Positions 52,846 through 62,040 of a DNA stretch of 64,000 nt are shown here, in pieces. The notes beneath the pieces were generated by a model. The model was given only the letters and a program-made list of their open reading frames with translations. It was not told where the DNA came from and did not search any database. Source of the stretch: Roseinatronobacter thiooxidans (GTDB lineage: Bacteria; Pseudomonadota; Alphaproteobacteria; Rhodobacterales; Rhodobacteraceae); the NCBI RefSeq assembly GCF_001870675.1, contig NZ_MEHT01000007.1:124001-188000 (forward strand), in the 5' to 3' direction. The position numbers and the translations under genes were made by a program. The first letter of the stretch is position 1. Every line of letters begins with the position of its first letter.

Positions 52846-52987
52846 GGCACACCATCGTTGAAGGTCAATGCGTGGCTACCTATCGGAACCCGCGCAAATG
52901 TCCAGTGCAGCGCAGCAAACAGCCCGCACGCGCTTGCCCTTTGGGCGCGGCCCGCTTAGGTTTGCCCGAACCTATACGGAGTGTCCC

Positions 52988-53275
52988 ATGCTGTCCATCA
53001 TCCAGATCCTGCTGCTTATCCTGAATGTCGCGCAATTCATCATCATCGCGCATATCATCCTGAGTTGGCTGATAAATTTTCAGGTGCTCAGCCTGCGTTC
53101 GCCTTTGGTTGCGTCAATCTGGGACGGGTTGAACCGTTTGCTGGAACCGGCCTATCAGCGCATTCGCCAGTTCATGCCCGATCTGGGCGGGATCGACCTT
53201 GCGCCGCTGATCGCGCTTATCGCGATTTACGCCATTCGCGTTATCCTGATTAACAACGCGGCGGCGTTTATCTAG
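52988..53275 (+). CDS. YggT-family membrane protein
   Basis: This 95-residue protein has two hydrophobic helices (ILLLILNVAQFIIIAHIILSW and LIALIAIYAIRVILI) around the family motif LLEPAYQRIRQFMPDLGGID. It may be involved in osmotic response or cell-division placement of the envelope, but the role is poorly known. The start at 52988 has CGGAG upstream; a reading 40 residues longer is not supported. It ends 4 bases before recQ. Confidence 0.88.
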   Translation: MLSIIQILLLILNVAQFIIIAHIILSWLINFQVLSLRSPLVASIWDGLNRLLEPAYQRIRQFMPDLGGIDLAPLIALIAIYAIRVILINNAAAFI

Positions 53276-53279
53276 GCCC

Positions 53280-55349
53280 ATGTCATTGCCCCTTAGCCTT
53301 GCCCCTGCCGAGCCGCCCGAAGCGGTGCTGTCGCGCGTTTTCGGCTTTCCTGCCTTCCGGCCCGGACAGGCGGAAATTGTCGAGGCGGTGATGGCCGGGC
53401 AAGACACTTTGGCCATCATGCCCACGGGCGGGGGTAAATCGCTGTGCTTCCAACTGCCCGCCCTGTGCCGAGAGGGGCTAACTGTGGTGATCTCGCCCTT
53501 GATTGCGCTGATGCGCGATCAGGTGCGCGCGTTGCAGGAATTGGGGGTTGCGGCAGGTGCGCTGACCTCTGGCAATACCGAGGAAGAAACAGACGCTGTT
53601 TTTGACGCCATCTCGCGCAACGCGCTGAAATTGCTGTATATCGCGCCCGAACGGCTGGCATCGGGGGGTACGATCGACATGCTGCGCCGCGCGCGCTGCG
53701 GTTTGATTGCCGTGGACGAGGCGCATTGCGTCAGCCAGTGGGGCCATGACTTTCGCCCCGATTACCTGCGATTGGGCGATCTGCGCCGCACCCTGAATGT
53801 GCCGCTGGCCGCATTTACCGCCACCGCAGATGCAGAAACCCGCGCCGAGATCATCAAGCGGCTGTTCGACGGGGCCGCGCCGCAAATCTTCCTGCGCGGG
53901 TTCGACCGGCCCAATATCCGGCTGAACTTTGCCGTCAAGAACAAGCCGCGCGAGCAGATTCTGGCCTATGCCCGCGCGCAAAAGGGGCAGTCCGGCATTG
54001 TCTATTGCGGCACCCGCGCGCGCACCGAAGCCCTTGCGCAAGGGCTGTGCGAAGCAGGCCACAATGCGCGCGCCTATCATGGCGGCATGGAGGCACACGC
54101 ACGCCGCATGGTGGAAGAACTGTTCCAGCGCGAAGATGACCTGATCGTGGTGGCGACTGTGGCCTTTGGCATGGGGGTGGACAAGCCCGATATCCGCTGG
54201 GTCGCCCATGCCGACCTGCCCAAGTCGATTGAAGGGTATTATCAGGAAATCGGACGCGCGGGCCGCGATGGCGCGCCCGCTGACACGCTGACGCTGTTTG
54301 GCCCCGATGACATTCGCCTGCGCCGCTCTCAAATCGATGAAAGCCCGGCACCTTTGGAACGCAAACAGGCCGATCACGCGCGTCTGAATGCGCTTCTGGG
54401 TCTGGCCGAGGCGACGGGCTGCCGCCGTCAGGTGCTGCTGTCCTATTTCGGCGATGCGTCAGAGCCATGCGGGAATTGCGACATCTGCGCCAACCCCGCC
54501 AAGCTGTTCAATGCCACAACGCCTGTGCGCAAAGCGCTGTCGGCCATTCTTCGCACTGGCGAAAGTTTCGGCGCGGGCCATCTGATCGACATACTGACCG
54601 GCAATTCCACCCCCAAAGTGGTGCAGCGCGGGCATGATGCGCTGCCGACCTTTGCTGCGGGCAAAGACCTGAGCCGCGCAAAATGGCAGGTGGTGTTTCG
54701 CCAGATGATGGGCCGCGATCTGGTCCGCCCCGACCCAGAACGCCACGGCGCGCTGCGCATGACCGAAGCCGCGCGCCCGATTCTGCGGGGCGAAGCGGAA
54801 ATCCACTTGCGCGAAGATACTGTCACAGGCGCGCAAGACCGCCCTGCGGTGAAATCGCTGGTCTCTGACGAAGATGCGCCGCTATTGTCGGCGCTGAAGG
54901 CCAAGCGCCGCGCGCTGGCCGAAGAGGCGCGCGTGCCCGCCTATGTTATTTTCACCGACCGCACCCTGATCGAGATGGCCGAGACACGGCCCGCCAACAT
55001 GGACGAAATGGCGCGCATCTCGGGCGTGGGGGCCACCAAGCTGGACCGCCATGGCGCCAGTTTTCTGGCGATCATCACAGGCGCAACCCCTGCGCCGCAG
55101 CACCCGCAACGCCGCAAACTGGCGGGCCGCGATGCGGGCGATCTATATGATGCGCTGTTTACGCTTGCCCGCGATCTGGAACGCGGGCCAGATGGCACTG
55201 ACAAGCTTTTGACCCTGTCGCCCGCCATCCTGCGCGCCATCGCCACCGCCCACCCCGTGACCGAGGCTGAACTGGCGCGGATCAAGGGTATGGACACCGC
55301 ACGCCTGGAACGTTTCGGCGCGGCAGTGCTGGAAAAGCTGGCAACATAA
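53280..55349 (+). CDS. recQ: ATP-dependent DNA helicase RecQ
   Basis: This 689-residue 3'-5' helicase acts in recombination and replication-fork repair. Motif I is MPTGGGKSLCFQLPA (about 42-56) and motif II is VDEAHCVSQWGHDF. Motif VI includes QEIGRAGRDG. The RecQ zinc-binding region has CRRQVLLSYFGD with CGNCDIC. A winged helix and two HRDC repeats (one around AYVIFTDRTLIEMAE, another in the last 70 residues) follow. It starts right after the YggT stop and may be co-transcribed. Confidence 0.95.
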   Translation: MSLPLSLAPAEPPEAVLSRVFGFPAFRPGQAEIVEAVMAGQDTLAIMPTGGGKSLCFQLPALCREGLTVVISPLIALMRDQVRALQELGVAAGALTSGNTEEETDAVFDAISRNALKLLYIAPERLASGGTIDMLRRARCGLIAVDEAHCVSQWGHDFRPDYLRLGDLRRTLNVPLAAFTATADAETRAEIIKRLFDGAAPQIFLRGFDRPNIRLNFAVKNKPREQILAYARAQKGQSGIVYCGTRARTEALAQGLCEAGHNARAYHGGMEAHARRMVEELFQREDDLIVVATVAFGMGVDKPDIRWVAHADLPKSIEGYYQEIGRAGRDGAPADTLTLFGPDDIRLRRSQIDESPAPLERKQADHARLNALLGLAEATGCRRQVLLSYFGDASEPCGNCDICANPAKLFNATTPVRKALSAILRTGESFGAGHLIDILTGNSTPKVVQRGHDALPTFAAGKDLSRAKWQVVFRQMMGRDLVRPDPERHGALRMTEAARPILRGEAEIHLREDTVTGAQDRPAVKSLVSDEDAPLLSALKAKRRALAEEARVPAYVIFTDRTLIEMAETRPANMDEMARISGVGATKLDRHGASFLAIITGATPAPQHPQRRKLAGRDAGDLYDALFTLARDLERGPDGTDKLLTLSPAILRAIATAHPVTEAELARIKGMDTARLERFGAAVLEKLAT

Positions 55350-55412
55350 CCCCACGGCCAGTCTTGACGCGGCGCGCGCCGTCCCCCACCGCTGCCCCAA
55401 AGGAGCGCGCCC

Positions 55413-55943
55413 ATGTATCCCTTCATCCGCTTTGCCAAAGAAATGCTGAAATACCGCAACGCCCCCCGCCTTGGGGTGTGTGATCTGCATGTCTCGCACC
55501 ACCGCTGCTGGCCATGGGACTTGGACCCGTGGGTGGAATTGAACAATGGCCGCACGCTGACATTGTATGATCTGGGGCGCATTCCGATGGCCATGCGCAC
55601 TGGGCTGATGGATGTGCTGCGCGCGAATCGCTGGGGCATTACTGTGGCAGGTAATACCACGCGCTACCGCCGCCGCATCCGCGCCTTCGAGCGGTTTGAA
55701 TTGCGCAGCCGCTGCATCGGCTGGGATGACAAATTCCTGTATATGGAACAGGCCATGTGGAAAGGCACGGAATGCGCCAACCATATTCTGATCCGCTCTG
55801 CCTTTACATCGGCGCAGGGAATCGTTCCGCCCGCACAGGTTTTGCGCGCCTTGGGCAAGGAGGCGGACAGCCCCGAATTGCCGCCTTGGGTGCAGGCATG
55901 GATCACTGCCGAAGCACAGCGGCCATGGCCGCCAAACATCTGA
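55413..55943 (+). CDS. Acyl-CoA thioesterase, hot-dog fold (Them6-like)
   Basis: This 176-residue protein starts MYPFIRFAKEMLKYRNAPRL. WVELNNGRTLTLYDLGRIPM matches the 4HBT-like thioesterase group, and RAFERFELRSRCIGWDDKFL follows. It lacks a signal peptide. AAGGAG precedes the ATG. Substrate is unknown. The 175 bases after it hold the control region of the peroxidase gene. Confidence 0.82.
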   Translation: MYPFIRFAKEMLKYRNAPRLGVCDLHVSHHRCWPWDLDPWVELNNGRTLTLYDLGRIPMAMRTGLMDVLRANRWGITVAGNTTRYRRRIRAFERFELRSRCIGWDDKFLYMEQAMWKGTECANHILIRSAFTSAQGIVPPAQVLRALGKEADSPELPPWVQAWITAEAQRPWPPNI

Positions 55944-55997
55944 GTGTAAACACTAATAATTCGAGTTGAAGGTACAACTTTAGAAACAATCCAAGGT

Positions 55998-56011
55998 TTG
56001 ATCTGCATCAA
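55998..56011. promoter_or_regulatory. FNR/FnrL box upstream of cytochrome c peroxidase
   Basis: TTGAT-CTGC-ATCAA matches the FNR consensus exactly. A TATTCT hexamer lies at 56033-56038. If FNR sits at -41.5, the start site would fall near 56046 and the hexamer at the -10 position, the layout of a class II activated promoter. This predicts induction of the peroxidase at low oxygen. Confidence 0.85.
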
Positions 56012-56118
56012 GGCACAGGCTCACGACTCTGTTATTCTGTTCATCAGACGCGCGCGAAAACTGCACGGCTCTGGCCTTGCACTGGTTGATGATAAAGTAA
56101 CACGAACAGGAGGCCCAC

Positions 56119-57105
56119 ATGACCCCCAGACAACTGCACCGCCTTGGCGCAACAGCCATGGCCCTGGTGTTGAGTGTCACGGCAGTTCATGCCGAAGACA
56201 TCGCAGAATACATGGATTTCTTCGAACCGCTGCCATATCTGCCGCCCATTCCTGCGGCAAACTCGCTCACTCCCGAAAAAGTGGAACTGGGCAAAATGCT
56301 GTTCTTTGAACCCCGCATTTCCGGTTCGGGCGTGATCAGCTGCGCAACCTGCCACAACCCTGCACTGGGCTGGTCTGACCGTATTCCCACAGCCGTGGGC
56401 CATGACGGGCAAGTGGGCAACCGCAACACGCCAACCGTGCTGAACTCTGGCTTCCTTGGGTCGCAATTCTGGGACGGGCGCGAACCTGATCTGGAAGGCC
56501 AGGCCCTTGGCCCGATCGAGGCCGAGATCGAGATGAACATGGATCTGGAAGCCGCCATCCGGCGCCTGAAGGAATTTGACATCTATCACGAACATTTCGC
56601 CGCCGCCTTCCCCGGTGACGAAGACCCGATCCGCGCGGAAAACATTGCCGATGCGATTGCCAGCTTTGAACGGACGCTGAACACGCCCAATTCGCCGCTG
56701 GACCGTTTCCTTGCAGGCGATGTGCAGGCAATGAGCGAGTCGCAGGTTGAAGGAATGAAACTGTTTGTCGATGCAGGCTGCGTGGCGTGCCACAATGGCC
56801 CGGCACTAACCGATAGCGGCTTCCACCGGTTCGAGCTGCCAGGCTCTACCGATGAGGGGCGCTTTATCGTGACCGGCGACGAAGCTGACATGTTCGCCTT
56901 CCGCACACCCACTTTGCGCAACGTCGCAGTGACTTATCCGTATTTCAACAACGGTTCGGTCGCGGACCTGCGCGATGCAGTCCAGCTGATGGGCCAGCAG
57001 ATGCTGGGTCAGGACTTCGCGGATGAAGAACTGGATAATCTGGTGGCCTTCATGCATGCGCTGACAGGTGAAATGCCGGATCTGGTTATTCCTGCGCTGC
57101 CATAA
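56119..57105 (+). CDS. ccpA: Di-heme cytochrome c peroxidase
   Basis: This 328-residue periplasmic enzyme reduces hydrogen peroxide with electrons from a small cytochrome c. A Sec signal peptide (LGATAMALVLSVTAVHA) precedes heme sites CATCH (75-79) and CVACH (222-226). PLGPIEAEIEMN-like and FRTPTLRNVAVTYPYFNNG segments carry family residues. An AGGAGG ribosome site is 5 bases before ATG. It is controlled by the FNR box upstream and ends at a strong terminator. A small cytochrome c encoded 1.4 kb away is a possible electron donor. Confidence 0.95.
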   Translation: MTPRQLHRLGATAMALVLSVTAVHAEDIAEYMDFFEPLPYLPPIPAANSLTPEKVELGKMLFFEPRISGSGVISCATCHNPALGWSDRIPTAVGHDGQVGNRNTPTVLNSGFLGSQFWDGREPDLEGQALGPIEAEIEMNMDLEAAIRRLKEFDIYHEHFAAAFPGDEDPIRAENIADAIASFERTLNTPNSPLDRFLAGDVQAMSESQVEGMKLFVDAGCVACHNGPALTDSGFHRFELPGSTDEGRFIVTGDEADMFAFRTPTLRNVAVTYPYFNNGSVADLRDAVQLMGQQMLGQDFADEELDNLVAFMHALTGEMPDLVIPALP

Positions 57106-57130
57106 TCGCGCTTGAATGCAACATCTTTGC

Positions 57131-57157
57131 GCCGCCCCCTTGTGGGGGCGGCGTTTT
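57131..57157 (+). terminator. Rho-independent terminator after ccpA
   Basis: GCCGCCCCC/GGGGGCGGC (arms 57131-57139 and 57144-57152) with a TTGT loop is followed by GTTTT. It begins 25 bases after the peroxidase stop. The minus-strand side has no U tract, so it serves the rightward transcript. Confidence 0.85.
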
Positions 57158-58350
57158 CATGCGCGCAGCGGGTGGCGCGTGCTGCGCCACATGGCCCATG
57201 TCAGCGCCATATTGGTCAGGCCCAATGCGGCCAGCAGATACAGGGTGACACCCGCGCCCGCCGCACTGATGATGAACGCGCCCGCCATGGGCGCAACTGC
57301 CTGTGCCATCAGCGCCGGACGCGCAAGCCGCCCCATCAGCACCGGAAACCGCGCAGGCCCGAACAGCGCCAGGGGCAGCGCACCGCGCGCGATGGAAAAC
57401 AACCCGTTGCCCGCCCCGTAGAGGATCAGCGCCAAGGCTGGCAGTTGCGCACCAGAGGCCAGCAGCACCAGCCCCGCCCCGATCGCCCCGGTCGAGGCGA
57501 TCATCGTCCAGATCGGATGATGCCGCCCGCGCCCTGCCATCTCGATCAGCCGCGCGCCAACCTGTGCAGGCCCGATCAAGGCCCCAAGCGCGACAGCCTG
57601 CCCCAGAGTGATGCCTTGCGCCTGCAACAGCTTGAACAGCCAGATCGAGACATTCACCACCACCAACCCGTTCAACACCAGCAAACCGGCCATCATCGCA
57701 AGCTGGCGCGCCTCGGTCTGTGATAGGGGCTGGGGCGGGGCAATCTGGTCGGGCGCGGGCGGCGGGGCCTCCACCTCTCGGGGCAGAACCAGCCAGACAA
57801 GCGGCAAGGTCAGGCACAGATGCAGCCCCGCATAGGCCAGCGCGACCCCGCGCCAGCCCCACATCTCTAGCATCAGGGCGGAAAGCGGCCAGCACACAGT
57901 GCTTGCAAAGCCGCCCCATAGCGTCAGCGTGGTGATGGCGCTGCGCGCATCTGCGCCATACAGGCGGCCCAGCGTGGCAAAAGCGGGGTCATATAGCGTG
58001 GCCGCCATGCCCAGCCCCAAGACCAGCCAGCCCAGCCAGAACACCCACAGGGCCTGCGCCACAGCCAGCAGCACCAACCCCAAGGCCAGCGCGACCACGC
58101 CCGCGGCCAGAACAGGCCGCCCGCCATAGCGCGCGATCATCCGCCCCACCCGAGGCGAGATCAGCGCCGCAGTCAGCAGCCCTGCGGATAAGGCGCCGGT
58201 AATCGCATTCAGCCCCCAGCCTGTCGCCGCCGCAACAGGTGCTGCAAGCACGGTCATAAGGTAATAGCTGCTGCCCCATGTCAGAATCATCACGACCCCC
58301 AGCGCCGAAATCACCTGCCAGCGTGGGCGCGCGCGCTTCAGATCAGGCAT
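57157..58350 (-). CDS. MFS transporter
   Basis: This 397-residue protein has about twelve hydrophobic helices. Helix 1 (VISALGVVMILTWGSSYYLM) and the loop 2-3 motif RVGRMIARYGGRPVLAAG of the major facilitator family are seen. The start MPDLKRARPRW at 58350 is preferred over a reading 15 residues longer. The substrate is not recognisable. The gene stands alone, convergent with ccpA. Confidence 0.87.
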   Translation of the reverse strand: MPDLKRARPRWQVISALGVVMILTWGSSYYLMTVLAAPVAAATGWGLNAITGALSAGLLTAALISPRVGRMIARYGGRPVLAAGVVALALGLVLLAVAQALWVFWLGWLVLGLGMAATLYDPAFATLGRLYGADARSAITTLTLWGGFASTVCWPLSALMLEMWGWRGVALAYAGLHLCLTLPLVWLVLPREVEAPPPAPDQIAPPQPLSQTEARQLAMMAGLLVLNGLVVVNVSIWLFKLLQAQGITLGQAVALGALIGPAQVGARLIEMAGRGRHHPIWTMIASTGAIGAGLVLLASGAQLPALALILYGAGNGLFSIARGALPLALFGPARFPVLMGRLARPALMAQAVAPMAGAFIISAAGAGVTLYLLAALGLTNMALTWAMWRSTRHPLRA

Positions 58351-58552
58351 GTCTTGCGGACTTGTGCTGTTGGGGGGGGGCCATCTTACTTTCATCCAAA
58401 ATCTGCGTTTCCATAACGTTTGCGCAACTGTCCGTCATCGCGCCCAGATTGCGAAGCGCTTGCCACTTGCCGCCGAAACGCTTATTGCTAGGCAGTACTT
58501 GAAAGCGCGCGGCAGCTTGCTCATGCCTTACCCAAGCAATAGGAAACGATCC

Positions 58553-58981
58553 ATGACAAAACTGAAATCTCTTGTTGTCGCTGCACTGGTGGCAACCCCG
58601 TTCGTCGCCCAGGCAGAACCCACCGGCAACGCGGCTGCCGGCGAATCTGAATTCCGCCAATGCGCAAGCTGCCACGGCGTTGTAGACCCTGATGGCACTG
58701 TCATCCAGCGTCTGGCCCCCACTGGCCCCAACCTTTGGGGTGTTGCAGGGCGTCAGGCAGGTGCATATGACGGCTATGCCCGTTTCTCTGGTGCGATTGT
58801 TGCGGCGGGTGCGGAACATGGCGTTGTCTGGGACGAAGCAAGCTTCGTCGCCTTTGTAACCGACCCAAGCGGCTATCTGCGCGAGGTCACAGGCGATTCG
58901 CGTGCGCGCTCGAACATGAACCACCGCCTGCGCGGCTCTGCTGAAGATATCTATGCCTATCTGGCACAGTTCGGCGAGTAA
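58553..58981 (+). CDS. Small soluble cytochrome c (class I)
   Basis: This 142-residue protein has a Sec signal peptide (MTKLKSLVVAALVATPFVAQA). The heme site CASCH is near residue 39. GPNLWGVAGRQAG follows, as in cytochrome c2/c550 types. A Met in RARSNMNHRLR is the likely axial ligand. AGGAAAC precedes the start at 58553. It could donate electrons to the peroxidase or a terminal oxidase. Confidence 0.88.
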   Translation: MTKLKSLVVAALVATPFVAQAEPTGNAAAGESEFRQCASCHGVVDPDGTVIQRLAPTGPNLWGVAGRQAGAYDGYARFSGAIVAAGAEHGVVWDEASFVAFVTDPSGYLREVTGDSRARSNMNHRLRGSAEDIYAYLAQFGE

Positions 58982-59099
58982 GCGGCAGCTATCAGAAAAT
59001 GTACCGCAGAAGCTGGAAAACTGCCCCTGACTGCCATAGGTGTTAGTAGACAGTGAAGGAATTTGTGGTACTTTCAGCACGTGTTTGCAAGGAGTGGAA

Positions 59100-59156
59100 A
59101 TGTCAAAAAGACTTCATCATTGGCCGAACGGACCTCGTGAAGGGTATGGCGGCTAG
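59100..59156 (+). CDS. Possible 18-residue ORF in a low-GC islet
   Basis: ATG at 59100 follows AAGGAG at 5-6 bases and opens the short frame MSKRLHHWPNGPREGYGG. Twenty-two bases after the stop comes a strong terminator. It may be a leader peptide, a tiny protein, or a small RNA whose ORF is accidental. No family is recognised. Confidence 0.4.
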   Translation: MSKRLHHWPNGPREGYGG

Positions 59157-59178
59157 CTTGTAAGACGAACGAATTAAA

Positions 59179-59212
59179 GGCCCGCCGAATTTTGGCGGGT
59201 CTTCTGCTTTTT
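59179..59212 (+). terminator. Rho-independent terminator in the low-GC islet
   Basis: GGCCCGCC/GGCGGGTC (arms 59179-59186 and 59194-59201) with a GAATTTT loop is followed by TTCTGCTTTTT. It closes the short transcript that would carry the 18-residue ORF and separates it from the DUF4760-like gene. Confidence 0.75.
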
Positions 59213-59231
59213 CAGGGTTTGAATGTGAATA

Positions 59232-59762
59232 ATGGATTTTGAGCTGTTACTTGCCCCCGCTGCGATACTGATCTCTGCATTTGGCGCGTGGTATTTCGCA
59301 CAAAAGGCAATCCACAACGCGCAGGACATCTCAAGAAAGAAAAATACGTTCGACTATCTGAGCAAGCTGAGTTGGGACAGGGACTACATTCAGGCCAAAA
59401 ACGTCTTTCTTGAAATCAAGATCGGCCCCAAAAAGCTGAGAGCGGTCGCGGAAGAATATGAACGGCTGAAAAGCAACGGTCATGGCCACAACGCCCCTGA
59501 TGACGATGAAACCGCAAGAAAGACCATCGTGGAACATGCGGCGATCAAGAACATCCTGAATGAATATGAAGCGCTTGCGATTGCGATCAAGTCCGCCACA
59601 CTTGATGAACAGATTGTCCGAGAGAATATTCAACAGCAATTTGTAGACCATGTGGACGCGTGCAAGGATTTCATCGAACACACGCGCCGCACCAGCGGGT
59701 TCCGGCGACCGGAAAGGATTTGGTGCGAAGTCCAGCTACTGGCTGAAAAATGGCGTCTGTGA
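59232..59762 (+). CDS. DUF4760-like membrane-anchored protein
   Basis: This 176-residue protein has one N-terminal transmembrane helix (LLLAPAAILISAFGAWYFA). The cytoplasmic helical domain includes KKNTFDYLSKLSWDRDYIQA, EYERLKSNGHGHN and AAIKNILNEYEALAIAIKSA, and it ends EVQLLAEKWRL. The pattern resembles DUF4760 proteins, whose function is unknown. Bases 59041-59400 have 168 G+C of 360 (47%), well below the surroundings, so the islet was probably acquired. Confidence 0.65.
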   Translation: MDFELLLAPAAILISAFGAWYFAQKAIHNAQDISRKKNTFDYLSKLSWDRDYIQAKNVFLEIKIGPKKLRAVAEEYERLKSNGHGHNAPDDDETARKTIVEHAAIKNILNEYEALAIAIKSATLDEQIVRENIQQQFVDHVDACKDFIEHTRRTSGFRRPERIWCEVQLLAEKWRL

Positions 59763-59771
59763 CGCCTCAAA

Positions 59772-61043
59772 TCAGCCATTCTCGCGCAGAATATGCCCCG
59801 CCAGATAGAGCGAGCCACAGATCAGCACATGGGCGCTTGGGTCTTGTGCGGCAATGGATTGCAGCGCTGACAGAACATCTGTCGCCTCGCTGGCCTCAAT
59901 CCCGGCGCTGCGCGCGGCTTGTGCAGTGGCCTCTGCCGGTAGGGTTGCGGCCTCGCCGGGGATCGAGACTGCGTAGAGATGCTGCGCCACATCCTTTAGA
60001 GGGTGCATGAATCCCACCACATCCTTGGTGTTCAGCATGCCGCAGATCAGCCACAACCGCCCGACATTCATCTGCGCCAGCGTGGCTGCAATCGCGCTGC
60101 CTGCTGCCGGATTATGCCCGCCATCCAGCCATAACGTGCCCTGCGGCAACGCATCGACCAATGGGCCTGTGCGCAGGCGTTGCATACGCGCAGGCCAATG
60201 CGCCTGCGTCATTGCGGCTTCCGCCCCTGCACTATGGTTCAGCGCGCGCAAAGCGGCCAGCGCCATGCCTGCATTCTGCACCTGATGCGGGCCGGGCAGG
60301 TTGGGCAAGGGCAGGTCCAGCAGCCCCGTTTCATCCTGATAGACCAGCCGTCCGCCCTCGACACTGACATGCCAATGCTGGCCATAAACCAGCAGCGGCG
60401 CGCCAAGGCGCGCGGCGCGCGCCTCGATCACATCCAGCGCGGCCTCATCTTGCGGGCCGACAACACAGGGCACCCCGCGTTTGAGGATGCCCGCCTTCTC
60501 GGCCGCAATTTCGGGCAGGGTGGTGCCCAGATATTGCTGGTGGTCCAGACTAACCGGCGTGATGACTGTCAGCGCGGGGCGGTCAACCACATTCGTGGCA
60601 TCCAGCCGCCCGCCAAGCCCCACTTCCAGCAGCGTGTAATCCGAAGGCATGCGCGCGAAAGCCAGCAGCGCGGCGCAGGTCGTAATCTCGAAATAGGTGA
60701 TCGCGTCCGTGCCATTGGCGGCAAGGCATTCGTCCAGCAGTGCCGACAACGCCTCTTCGGAGATTAGCGCGCCTGCCAGCCGGATACGTTCATGAAACCG
60801 CGCCAGATGCGGCGAAGTATAGGCATGCACGCGCGCGCCGTCCCCTTCCAGCCCCGCGCGAATCATCGCCTGCGTTGACCCTTTGCCATTGGTGCCCGCA
60901 ATGTGAATGACAGGCGACAAGCGGCGTTCGGGGTGGTCGAGCGCGGCCAGCAGACGCCAGACACGGTCCAGCGTCAGGTCAATGATCTTGGGGTGGAACT
61001 GCATCATCCGCGCCAGCAGCGCGTCAGAGTTGGCCGTGCTCAT
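59772..61043 (-). CDS. folC: Bifunctional folylpolyglutamate/dihydrofolate synthase
   Basis: This 423-residue Mur-ligase-type enzyme adds glutamate to dihydropteroate and folates using ATP. The P-loop is [14 protein letters not shown] (near 47-60). [30 protein letters not shown] and [12 protein letters not shown] follow, and [15 protein letters not shown] marks the C-terminal domain. The ATG overlaps the accD stop as ATGA, the usual accD-folC pairing. Confidence 0.94.
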   Translation of the reverse strand: MSTANSDALLARMMQFHPKIIDLTLDRVWRLLAALDHPERRLSPVIHIAGTNGKGSTQAMIRAGLEGDGARVHAYTSPHLARFHERIRLAGALISEEALSALLDECLAANGTDAITYFEITTCAALLAFARMPSDYTLLEVGLGGRLDATNVVDRPALTVITPVSLDHQQYLGTTLPEIAAEKAGILKRGVPCVVGPQDEAALDVIEARAARLGAPLLVYGQHWHVSVEGGRLVYQDETGLLDLPLPNLPGPHQVQNAGMALAALRALNHSAGAEAAMTQAHWPARMQRLRTGPLVDALPQGTLWLDGGHNPAAGSAIAATLAQMNVGRLWLICGMLNTKDVVGFMHPLKDVAQHLYAVSIPGEAATLPAEATAQAARSAGIEASEATDVLSALQSIAAQDPSAHVLICGSLYLAGHILRENG

Positions 61044-61984
61044 TTTTCCTCGGGCGTTTGGGCGGCGGCTTCGGCCTGTGCCGCCTCGATTACTGCGGCA
61101 GGGTCGGGGCGCGGCAGATCGCCATGCACCACAGGGCCAAGGCCCCCCAGCATGCGCAGAATTGTCGCAATCTCGGCGCGCAGTTTCGGGCGCGGGGTCA
61201 CACGGTCCAGCATGCCATGTTCCAGCAGATATTCGGCGCGCTGGAACCCCTCGGGCAGTTTCTCGCGGATGGTTTGTTCAATGACGCGCGGCCCTGCGAA
61301 ACAGATCAGCGCGCCCGGTTCGGCAATCTGGACATCGCCCAACATGGCATAGCTGGCGGTAACGCCGCCGGTGGTGGGATGGGTCAGCACCACGATATAG
61401 GGCAGGCCCGCTTCGCGCAGCATATCCACGGCAACAGTCGTGCGCGGCATCTGCATCAGCGACAAAATTCCTTCCTGCATCCGCGCGCCACCTGCGGCGG
61501 AAAACAGAACCAAGGGCAGCTTGCGCTTGATGGCATGTTCGCAGCCCGCAATGATGGCATTACCCACATGCATGCCCATGGACCCTGCCATAAAGCCGAA
61601 ATCCTGCGCCACAGCAACCAGCCGCGTGCGAAACACCTCGCCCTCGGCCACCAGCATGGCTTCTTTCTCGCCGGTCTGTTTTTGCGCGGCTTTCATGCGG
61701 TCGGGGTATTTCTTCTGGTCCCGAAACTGCAACGGGTCCGCAATCGGCTGGGGCACCGCGATTTCGGTATACAGACCGCCATCAAAGAACGCGGCAAAGC
61801 GTTCGCGCGGGCTGACCGTCATGTGATGGCCGCAGGAATTGCACACGCGCTGATTATCCGTCAATTCACGGTGAAACAGCATCGTGCCGCAACTGGGGCA
61901 TTTTTCCCACAGGTTTTCCGGCATCTCGCGGCGTGAAAACAGCGAGTTGATCGTGGGGCGAACGTAATTGGTGATCCAGTTCAT
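61040..61984 (-). CDS. accD: Acetyl-CoA carboxylase carboxyltransferase subunit beta
   Basis: This 314-residue subunit, with AccA, moves carboxyl from biotin carrier to acetyl-CoA. The zinc ribbon is Cys29, Cys32, Cys48 and Cys51 (CPSCG and CNSCG). The crotonase-fold core includes [33 protein letters not shown] and [18 protein letters not shown]. The start [10 protein letters not shown] at 61984 is the family start; a longer reading is antisense noise. AGGGAC precedes it. Confidence 0.95.
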   Translation of the reverse strand: MNWITNYVRPTINSLFSRREMPENLWEKCPSCGTMLFHRELTDNQRVCNSCGHHMTVSPRERFAAFFDGGLYTEIAVPQPIADPLQFRDQKKYPDRMKAAQKQTGEKEAMLVAEGEVFRTRLVAVAQDFGFMAGSMGMHVGNAIIAGCEHAIKRKLPLVLFSAAGGARMQEGILSLMQMPRTTVAVDMLREAGLPYIVVLTHPTTGGVTASYAMLGDVQIAEPGALICFAGPRVIEQTIREKLPEGFQRAEYLLEHGMLDRVTPRPKLRAEIATILRMLGGLGPVVHGDLPRPDPAAVIEAAQAEAAAQTPEEK

Positions 61985-62040
61985 CGGGCAGTCCCTGCAC
62001 AAGATGGCAGTCAGATAATGGGCTGGCGCGGGAATTGCAA

